Source of the DNA: Myxococcota bacterium
GTDB taxonomy: Bacteria; Myxococcota_A; Polyangia; Fen-1088
Length of the DNA: 46,962 nt
Direction: 5' to 3'
NCBI GenBank assembly: GCA_025934105.1
Contig: JAICYS010000012.1
Location: 1 to 46,962 of the forward strand
Within the stretch, counting starts at the first letter, position 1. Each line of letters begins with the position of its first letter. A program made the position numbers and the translations under genes. Positions 41,515 to 46,962 of this stretch are shown in pieces. The notes beneath the pieces are model-generated. The model was not told the DNA's origin. It made no database searches and saw nothing but the letters and a program-made list of their open reading frames with translations.

Positions 41515-44219
41515 CGGGCGCCCTTCGGCAGCGGGGTGACGGCCGGCGGCGGAACGGCCGGGACCCCGGTGCACGGCAAGCGGCCCACGTCGACGAAGGC
41601 AGAGCCCTCGGCGGGGACGTCGATCGTGACCTGGCACTTGCCCGCTTCAGCCTCCGCGCTGGCGCTGTAACGGCCGGGGGCGAGATCCTCGAAGTAAAAC
41701 TCGCCGCCACGCCCCAGCGGCGACACGAGCTCGGTCGCCCCCACGTGGACGGTGAGCTGGCCGTAGGCCGGAACGACGGCCTGGCCGGCCAGGTTCATCA
41801 CCACGCTGCCGTTCACCGTGCGCACGCGGCTGATGTCGAAGGTGGCGATCGCGCCGCCGCGGTCCGGGGGCGCCAGCAGCTCTTCACGCCCGCCCACCCG
41901 GTAGTCGATCGGCAGGTCCTCATCGGCGATGGACAGTCGGTTGCCGTAGTTGGGCACCAGCTCGGGCACCAGCAGGTCACCGCGCGCGTCGGTGCGCCCG
42001 ACCGGCTGGTTATTGAGATAGCCGCGGACGCCCGCCACGCCCGGGATGCGAATCAACCCATAGCTCGCCTGCACGGGGCGGGTGGCGTACACGCGGCCGC
42101 CCAGCGCGACCACGCCGCCGGCCGCGCTGGCCGTCACGGTGTCGGTGTCGCCCAGGCGCTCGTAGCCCGCCTCGTAGCGGCCGAAGTCGGTCTGTCCCAG
42201 GGCATCGACGCTGAAGTCTCCCTCGCCCCCCAGCGTGGCGGCCCGAACGCGATAGCCGTATCCCTCGCCGAGCGGCAGCGGCCGATCGGCTTCGGCGCCG
42301 GCGCTGCTGGTGCCGTCGCTGCGGGCGGCGAAGGCGGAGGCGGTGACCCGCTCGGGCAGGGCCCAGCTGACGGTCAGGAAGGCGTCATAGGTTGCATGCG
42401 GCTGGTTCTGGGCGGCGGTGCGATCGGCCGTCAAGAACAGGTTCACGCCCCGGCTGGCCTGCACGCTGGCGATGAGGCCGACCTGCTGCCAGTTGCCGGC
42501 GTCGCGATAGTGCGCCAGGCCTACCCGCCCGGTCAGCGCCAGCCGGGGGCCGACGGAGGCGCCCGCGTACGCGTTGGCTTCGACGTTGGCCCGGTCCATG
42601 CCCGGCGTCAGCGTCAGGTTCGCGAACCGATCGGAGAAGCCGCGCACCAGCGCGCCCAGGCTGCCGGCCGGCGAGATGTACGTGTACGCCAGCGAGCCGG
42701 CGGCGCCGCTGGCCCCCTGCCGGCTGAGGGCGGCCGCCGCCTCGAACTCGCCGGCCAGCGTGCGGATCGTGACCGTGGGCCCGCCGCTGGCCAGCTGGTC
42801 GGTTCCTTCGGCGCGCATGCCGCCGGTGATCCAGCTCGACAGCCCCAGCCGGTAGCGGCCCAGGAAGACCGGCGGCGCGTAGTCGAAGCTGTCGGTCGCG
42901 AAGTTGTTCCGGCGGAACCCGACGTGGACACCATAGTCCGAGAGGCCGGCCCGCAAGGTGCCGGTCGAGAAATAGAACGGCGCCGCCACCACCTGCTCGT
43001 GACCGTAGGCGTCCCGCACGACGACGCGCGCGTCGCTGCCGCCCACCGGCAGCGGCAGGTTGTTGACCTGGAACGTGCCGGGCGCGACGTCCTCGCGGTG
43101 AACCAGCATGCCGTTGACGTAAACGTCTACGGTGGAGGGCGTCGACGCCACACCCGACAGGCCCGCCGACGGGAATCGGAAGAAGTAGGGATCCAGCGTG
43201 AAGTCACGCACGATGCTCGCTCCCCCCATGAAGATCGCGCGGCCCAGGAGCCCGCTTTGCGCCAGGGTGTCGCCCAGGATGTAGCGGCGCATCTGGGCGC
43301 GGTCGGTGTAGCTGAGGTTCGAGAGGCCCCGGACCGGGTGTCCGTCGGGCGTGACGTTGAGCTGGCTGTAGAGCAGCCAATCCTGGAACGACAGCCCGGC
43401 CTCGCTGACCGCGCTCAGCGCGCGATTGCGTAGCTGAAACGCGTAATTCATGAAGGCGCTGCCCGTCTCCCCGGTGATGATGCCGTCGGGCCGGCGAGGG
43501 CCGAGGTCGATGACCGTGGTGCCCAGGCCGGCCGCCGGCGCGGTGAGCTGCAACGTGAGCGCGCGCTCGTCGAACTTGAAGCTGATGCCGCGCGCCGCCA
43601 GCGAGCGCAGCGAGACGTGGAGCTGGCCGGCGAAGGTCGTGCGGTCACCGACCACGTCGCGAATCCCGACCGCCTCCAGGGCCGCCACGGGGATCAGGAT
43701 ATCGCCGCCCCGCAAGACCACGAACACCTCACCCTGGTCGACCAGGTTGACGGAGAGGTTCAGGATCGCGCGTTGGTCGCCCGCGTGTCCGTCCGGCGGC
43801 AGGGGCGAGGGCGCCAGGATGCCCAGAGCGCCGGGAACGGCCGGCTGTCCGGCCGGCGCAACCGGCGCCTTCGGGACAGTGGAGGGCCCGCGGGTGCGCC
43901 GCCGCCCCCCGCGACCGGTCTGGCGGGCGCCCGTGGCCCGCGTCCGGGCAGGACCAGCAGCGGGCGCCGGCGCCGCCTTTGGCCCGACCGGTGGATCGTC
44001 GTCGACCGCGGCGGCGGCGGCTGTCCGACCGGCCGGCGCAACCGGCGCCCGGGCTCGACGCCGGTGTTCCGGACGGGCCTTGGTCGTCGTCGCGGGGCTC
44101 GCAGGCAAAGGCTTCACCAGGTTGCGCAGGGTTTCGGCATAGGCGGCCGCCACGGCCAGGGCGATCAGCGCCGCCGTAGCAACCGCCAGGCGTGCTCCCC
44201 GACCGGTGCGGTTCCCCAT
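41511..44219 (-). CDS. Outer membrane usher, archaic chaperone-usher type
   Basis: 902 residues. N-terminal signal (LAVATAALIALAVAAAYA), then an unusual Pro/Ala/Arg-rich stretch of about 110 residues with the phrase APVAPAG twice. The FimD/PapC-like core follows: LNLSVNLVDQGEVFVVLRGGDILIPVAAL, the 24-strand barrel region with SAFMNYAFQLRN, the plug around STPSTVDVYVNGMLVHREDVAPGTFQVNNLPL, and C-terminal domains (YSASAEAEAGKCQVTIDVP). It secretes and assembles SCPU subunits delivered by the chaperone, encoded 7 bp upstream. In M. xanthus a comparable SCPU chaperone-usher pathway works in spore coat formation. Confidence 0.92.
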   Translation of the reverse strand: MGNRTGRGARLAVATAALIALAVAAAYAETLRNLVKPLPASPATTTKARPEHRRRARAPVAPAGRTAAAAAVDDDPPVGPKAAPAPAAGPARTRATGARQTGRGGRRRTRGPSTVPKAPVAPAGQPAVPGALGILAPSPLPPDGHAGDQRAILNLSVNLVDQGEVFVVLRGGDILIPVAALEAVGIRDVVGDRTTFAGQLHVSLRSLAARGISFKFDERALTLQLTAPAAGLGTTVIDLGPRRPDGIITGETGSAFMNYAFQLRNRALSAVSEAGLSFQDWLLYSQLNVTPDGHPVRGLSNLSYTDRAQMRRYILGDTLAQSGLLGRAIFMGGASIVRDFTLDPYFFRFPSAGLSGVASTPSTVDVYVNGMLVHREDVAPGTFQVNNLPLPVGGSDARVVVRDAYGHEQVVAAPFYFSTGTLRAGLSDYGVHVGFRRNNFATDSFDYAPPVFLGRYRLGLSSWITGGMRAEGTDQLASGGPTVTIRTLAGEFEAAAALSRQGASGAAGSLAYTYISPAGSLGALVRGFSDRFANLTLTPGMDRANVEANAYAGASVGPRLALTGRVGLAHYRDAGNWQQVGLIASVQASRGVNLFLTADRTAAQNQPHATYDAFLTVSWALPERVTASAFAARSDGTSSAGAEADRPLPLGEGYGYRVRAATLGGEGDFSVDALGQTDFGRYEAGYERLGDTDTVTASAAGGVVALGGRVYATRPVQASYGLIRIPGVAGVRGYLNNQPVGRTDARGDLLVPELVPNYGNRLSIADEDLPIDYRVGGREELLAPPDRGGAIATFDISRVRTVNGSVVMNLAGQAVVPAYGQLTVHVGATELVSPLGRGGEFYFEDLAPGRYSASAEAEAGKCQVTIDVPAEGSAFVDVGRLPCTGVPAVPPPAVTPLPKGAR

Positions 44220-44226
44220 CAGGGGC

Positions 44227-45000
44227 TCAGGGGCCGCAGATACCGGTCCGCGTGTCGAGCTGGCTCTTCAAGGTCGACCCTTCCGTGTCGACCTCGAACA
44301 TCAGGCGTCTGGTCCTGGCGCACACGTTGCGCGGCGTCGCGACCTGGAACACCCGCGAGCCGCCCGCCAGGACGTACCAGCCGGGGACGGTCCGCTCGAA
44401 AAGGCTCTCGTTGGCCGGGCCGACCCCGCGCACGCGCGCATTGCGCACCTGCAAGTGGACGTTGCCGGTGTTCTTGACTGCGAACGCCAGCTTGTCGTAG
44501 CGCAAGGTTCCGGGCTCGATGCGGGCGCCGGCGGCGGCCGCCGGGGGCACCAGGAAGATCGGGATGCTCATGCGGGTGAGGACCTTGATCTGATGGCCCG
44601 CGGCAGCGCCGGGTTTGACCAGCGACGGAAGCTCTTCGACGAACAATCGGTAGGTTTTCTCGACGGAGCCCGGCGGAACCGTCACGCCGATTCGAATATT
44701 GCGCGCCTCGCCAGGGGCAAGCGACAGCAGGGACGGGAAGAAGACCACCTCTGACGTCGCGGCGAGGGCCATCTGGCCCGCGCTGTTTTGGTCCCATGCG
44801 AACGCGCTCAATTGAAAGCGCAGCGGCTCCGCGCTCTCGTTGCGAACGGTCAGGAGCGCGCTGCCGGCCTTGCCCGACAGCACGAGCTGGGTCGGCTTCA
44901 CGTTGAACGCGCTCCCCCAGGCGCTGCCGGCGCGGCCGAGGAGGCCCGCGGCCAGCGCCAGCAAGAAGATCGCCCGGGGGAGGCAGCGCGTTCGGTTCAC
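44227..45000 (-). CDS. Periplasmic pilus chaperone (PapD-like)
   Basis: 257 residues from GTG 45000, placed 5 bp after the stop of the SCPU gene. No clear ribosome site is seen, so re-initiation is likely. Signal peptide around IFLLALAAGLLGRAGSAWGS, then two immunoglobulin-like domains. FNVKPTQLVLSGKAGSALLTVRNES is the A1/B region, VVFFPSLLSLAPGEARNIRIGV carries the alternating hydrophobic G1 donor strand, and YRLFVEELP is the family's conserved strand. The second domain begins near SIPIFLVPP. It stabilises SCPU subunits in the periplasm and hands them to the usher. Cys pairs near the C-terminus (NVCARTRRL, TGIC) are plausible disulphide partners. Confidence 0.9.
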   Translation of the reverse strand: MNRTRCLPRAIFLLALAAGLLGRAGSAWGSAFNVKPTQLVLSGKAGSALLTVRNESAEPLRFQLSAFAWDQNSAGQMALAATSEVVFFPSLLSLAPGEARNIRIGVTVPPGSVEKTYRLFVEELPSLVKPGAAAGHQIKVLTRMSIPIFLVPPAAAAGARIEPGTLRYDKLAFAVKNTGNVHLQVRNARVRGVGPANESLFERTVPGWYVLAGGSRVFQVATPRNVCARTRRLMFEVDTEGSTLKSQLDTRTGICGP

Positions 45001-45005
45001 GGCGC

Positions 45006-45539
45006 TCAGAATGAGATGGTGGCCGTGACGGTGTCGGTGTAGGCGCCCACCACCGCATCCTGTCCGGCCGGGATCCGGCCGTAGATGTTCAGCGTCGACG
45101 CATTCTTGTTGGCCGCGGTGTAGGTCTCGGCCGCGGCGGTCCCGAAGTCGCCCCAGGCCGTGTTGCGGGCCGCGTCCTGGTAAAGGTCGTAACGGAGCCG
45201 GTTCAGCGCGCCGCTGGCCATCTGGCGCACGGGAGCCGCTGCGGTCGAAGTTCCCGTCGCATTGGCGCCCTGATTCATTCCCAGCGACGTCACCGCGCCC
45301 TGGGTGCAGGCGACGGTGACGGTGCCATTGGCGTCCACGGGCGACGTCGCGTTGACCACCACCGGGTCGTAGTTGCCAAACGCGATCCCGGTCGTGGCGA
45401 TGGTGCAACTCGCCACCACGCTGGCGGTCACGGTGAAGTTCGACGTCGCCGTCGCGGCGGCGGCGTCACGCCCCCCCGTCAGTGCGCCGACCCCCAGGAT
45501 CAAACCGAAAGCCAGACCCACTAACTTCAAGCGTTTCAT
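45006..45539 (-). CDS. Spore coat U (SCPU) domain protein, first gene of the operon
   Basis: 177 residues from ATG 45539 (AAGGAG ribosome site). The signal peptide is followed by one SCPU domain: FTVTASVVASCTIATTGIAFGNYDPV, NGTVTVACTQGA, and the closing strand AVVGAYTDTVTATISF. It is likely the major structural subunit, secreted by the chaperone and usher encoded immediately downstream. It shares the SCPU layout of the distal protein but is longer, with an extra Ala/Thr-rich middle. Upstream, two AT-rich motifs (CAATCAAAAT at about 45590 and TTTTGATTTG at about 45680) stand out in the GC-rich promoter region. Confidence 0.92.
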   Translation of the reverse strand: MKRLKLVGLAFGLILGVGALTGGRDAAAATATSNFTVTASVVASCTIATTGIAFGNYDPVVVNATSPVDANGTVTVACTQGAVTSLGMNQGANATGTSTAAAPVRQMASGALNRLRYDLYQDAARNTAWGDFGTAAAETYTAANKNASTLNIYGRIPAGQDAVVGAYTDTVTATISF

Positions 45540-45733
45540 CGATGGAGCTCCTTGAGGCGCACATGCGCCCGTGTGGGATTCGACATCGACCAATCAAAAT
45601 CTGGACTTGAGCATCCGCGCGCTCGCGGAGTGCTCGACGGGTGAGGCGGCGGGTCGCCCGTGCCCGCCGCGGAGCCGAGTTTTGATTTGACGGGGCGCGG
45701 GTCGGTGAGGCCCCTTTCCAGGCTCAGCCGCCG

Positions 45734-45878
45734 GTGGCGAAAGTCGGACCGAGCCGAAACTGGCGCGACGGGGCCGGATTCAAGGAGCAACGCCGAATAC
45801 CCGAGGTATTCAAACGAGCGGCGCCTCCGCAACCGGGCCTCGCCCCGCCCGCTTCGGCGAGGCGGAGACTTTGGCCAC
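45734..45878. repeat. Palindromic element, copy 2, long form
   Basis: GTGGCGAAAGTC (45734-45745) faces GACTTTGGCCAC (45867-45878), with 11 of 12 positions pairing, and GCCGAA / TTCGGC continue inward. Both arms match the element at 10419-10490, but in the opposite order. The roughly 80-bp centre contains a second perfect hairpin, GAATACC-CGA-GGTATTC. It sits just downstream of an istB remnant, so it may be part of an IS21-type end. Confidence 0.7.
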
Positions 45879-45964
45879 ACGCTGTGAGGCCGTGACCTCG
45901 CCGGCCCTCTGGTCGAGGCGGAAGCGCGCGCCTCGGGAGCCGAGGTCGGGGCCGGGCGGAGGGG

Positions 45965-46118
45965 GCCGGCTGCCCGTGGCGCTCCTTGGTGCGGAAGCTC
46001 TTGCGGCGCCGGTCATGATACTGGCGGACGCGACGGAACCGTCGAGGAGGGCGGTGGTGAGCTTCTCGTCGCCGCCGACGACCTCGCCCCAATCAGCGAA
46101 GGCGAGGTTTGACAACGA
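45965..46118 (-). pseudogene. istB: IS21-family istB (transposition helper ATPase) C-terminal remnant
   Basis: The minus-strand frame reads SNLAFADWGEVVGGDEKLTT, then ALLD, the highly characteristic end of IstB proteins (SNL.F..W..VFGD..mTtALLDRL.HH). Shortly after, the frame breaks: the neighbouring frame continues RRKSFRTKERHGQPA, the expected C-terminal tail. The AAA+ core, istA and left end are missing. A decayed insertion-sequence scar. Confidence 0.75.
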
Positions 46119-46181
46119 CCGAGGATAGGACCTTCAGGCGCCGGGGGGTCCCACCCTCGGGCGCGACGTCACTCGTCCACC

Positions 46182-46613
46182 CTACTCTTTCGGGCTGCCG
46201 CCGGCGCCCCTGCCGGCCTGAAAGCGCGCGGCGGGGATGGTCGGTTGGAACAGCTCGATGGGATTGCCCGATGGGTCCTCCAGCAGGATCTGCTTGCCCC
46301 CGACGCCCGTGACGACGTCGTTTCGGAAGGTGGCTCCTGCCTGGCGCAGGCGTGCGACCTCCGCCTCGATGTCGTCGACCTCGATCGCGAACCGATTCCA
46401 GCCGCCCGGCTGCTGCGCGCGGCCGTCCGGCATCGGCTGACCTCCGCCGCCCGCCGGATTGGGCGCGCTCAGCGCCAGGCGGAGGTCGCCCCGTTGCAGC
46501 ATCGCAAAGGCCGGGGCCGGGTGCATCAGCTCCTGGAAACCGAGCCGGTCGCGGTAGAACTCCAGCGCTTTATCGACGTCCGTCACGATGTAGCGCACCT
46601 GAACCGTTGCCAT
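46182..46613 (-). CDS. VOC-superfamily (glyoxalase-like) protein
   Basis: 143 residues from ATG 46613 with a GAAGGAG ribosome site. One VOC fold: VRYIVTDVDKALEFYRDRLGFQEL, then FAIEVDDIEAEVARLRQAGATF and KQILLEDPSGNPIELFQP, the Glu of the last motif being a usual metal ligand. A Gly/Pro-rich loop (NPAGGGGQPMPDGR) separates the halves. Substrate unknown. It is not closely similar to the other VOC protein at 31107-31475. Confidence 0.9.
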   Translation of the reverse strand: MATVQVRYIVTDVDKALEFYRDRLGFQELMHPAPAFAMLQRGDLRLALSAPNPAGGGGQPMPDGRAQQPGGWNRFAIEVDDIEAEVARLRQAGATFRNDVVTGVGGKQILLEDPSGNPIELFQPTIPAARFQAGRGAGGSPKE

Positions 46614-46923
46614 GAGTTCGTCTCCTTCGCTTCAATCTAACCCACGATCGCCCACCATTGCGTTCTGTGCGCCGTCACAATGACACAGCGGCAATGACGC
46701 GGCCTCGCTTGCGCCCGGGGCCCTCGCGAAGCTCCGTCGGTGCAGACGCACGCCCGGTCGAACTCCAGGTTTTGGATGATGGTGCTGGCGCCGGGGCTGT
46801 TGCCGCGCTTCCCGATCCGCTCGAGAAACGAAGGTCGTCGCGCAGACCGCCCGGCGCCTCCATCGACCTTTGTCGAAGCGGGCGCAGATCGCCTTCTTCG
46901 ATTCGCCCGGTACGGGCGCGGAA
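46614..46923. other. Intergenic stretch, no recognised gene
   Basis: Upstream region of the VOC gene. A minus-strand frame includes FLERIGKRGNSPGASTIIQN and DRACVCTDGAS but has no convincing start (TTG only) and no family I recognise. It may be a small hypothetical or a remnant. Confidence 0.35.
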
Positions 46924-46962
46924 TCAAACGCCGCCGCTGCCGCTGGCGCCGCTGCTGCCCCC
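46924..46962 (-). CDS. Possible 3' end of a Gly/Ser-rich protein entering from the right
   Basis: The last 12 codons before TGA 46924-46926 read GGSSGASGSGGV, like the linkers of the secreted enzymes here, with no sorting tail after it. Too short to assign; the frame choice is tentative. Confidence 0.25.
   Translation of the reverse strand, partial: GGSSGASGSGGV

Larger units (their letters stand above)
45540..46181. other. Intergenic region with IS remnant and palindromic element
   Basis: This holds the promoter region of the SCPU operon (45540-45733), palindromic element copy 2 (45734-45878), about 85 bp without recognised content and an istB remnant (to about 46118). No intact gene is seen. 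Confidence 0.6.

Noticed and set aside
1..46962. tRNA, rRNA, riboswitch, CRISPR array or prophage
   Set aside because: None of the characteristic sequences was recognised by reading; a covariance-model scan would be needed to exclude small RNAs.

Overview
The window looks like chromosomal DNA of a soil-type myxobacterium (Myxococcota, Polyangia-like; inferred, not proven). It has very high GC throughout. Secreted enzymes carry long Gly/Ser/Thr 'TGG' linkers. Two of them end in a Cys-x-Cys / hydrophobic helix / Arg-cluster tail of MYXO-CTERM type, and many others are lipoproteins. A chaperone-usher operon of spore coat U (SCPU) type lies at the right. No RNA gene or CRISPR array was seen.

Layout. 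(A) 1-5.5 kb: a GH29 alpha-L-fucosidase running off the left edge, a LamG lipoprotein, a CE1-type esterase, a 5'-truncated second esterase and a decayed patch. (B) 5.5-14.9 kb, a redox and copper block: di-heme cytochrome c lipoprotein, ECF sigma factor, a composite multicopper oxidase (inserted beta-sandwich plus tandem CBM5/12-like modules), a minimal heavy-metal-binding RND adaptor and a CusA permease with the Cu/Ag methionine triad. (C) 14.7-21 kb: a LysR remnant and a complete HAE1-type RND efflux operon (permease, adaptor, outer membrane factor, minus strand). (D) 21.4-25.2 kb: DUF4142 protein, GH30 and GH11 lipoprotein glycanases. (E) 25.3-32 kb: LysR regulator divergent from a GST-SnoaL fusion, a quaternary-amine ABC transporter with its binding protein fused ahead of the permease, a DHA2 MFS pump, a VOC protein and a small HTH protein. 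(F) 32-38.5 kb: a frameshifted membrane spermidine-synthase-like protein, a large lipoprotein alpha/beta hydrolase and a GH5 glycanase. (G) 38.5-46.9 kb: a KefC antiporter with its quinone-reductase partner, the SCPU-chaperone-usher-SCPU operon, an IS21 istB scar and a VOC protein.

Together, the fucosidase, esterases, GH11, GH30 and GH5 enzymes suggest an extracellular or surface-tethered hemicellulose (xylan) arsenal. The multicopper oxidase with carbohydrate-binding modules is the most unusual item: it could be a polysaccharide-targeted oxidase sitting beside its own copper handling. Several remnants (esterase, LysR, TrmO-like, istB, and a palindromic element with two copies 35 kb apart) show that the block has been rearranged.
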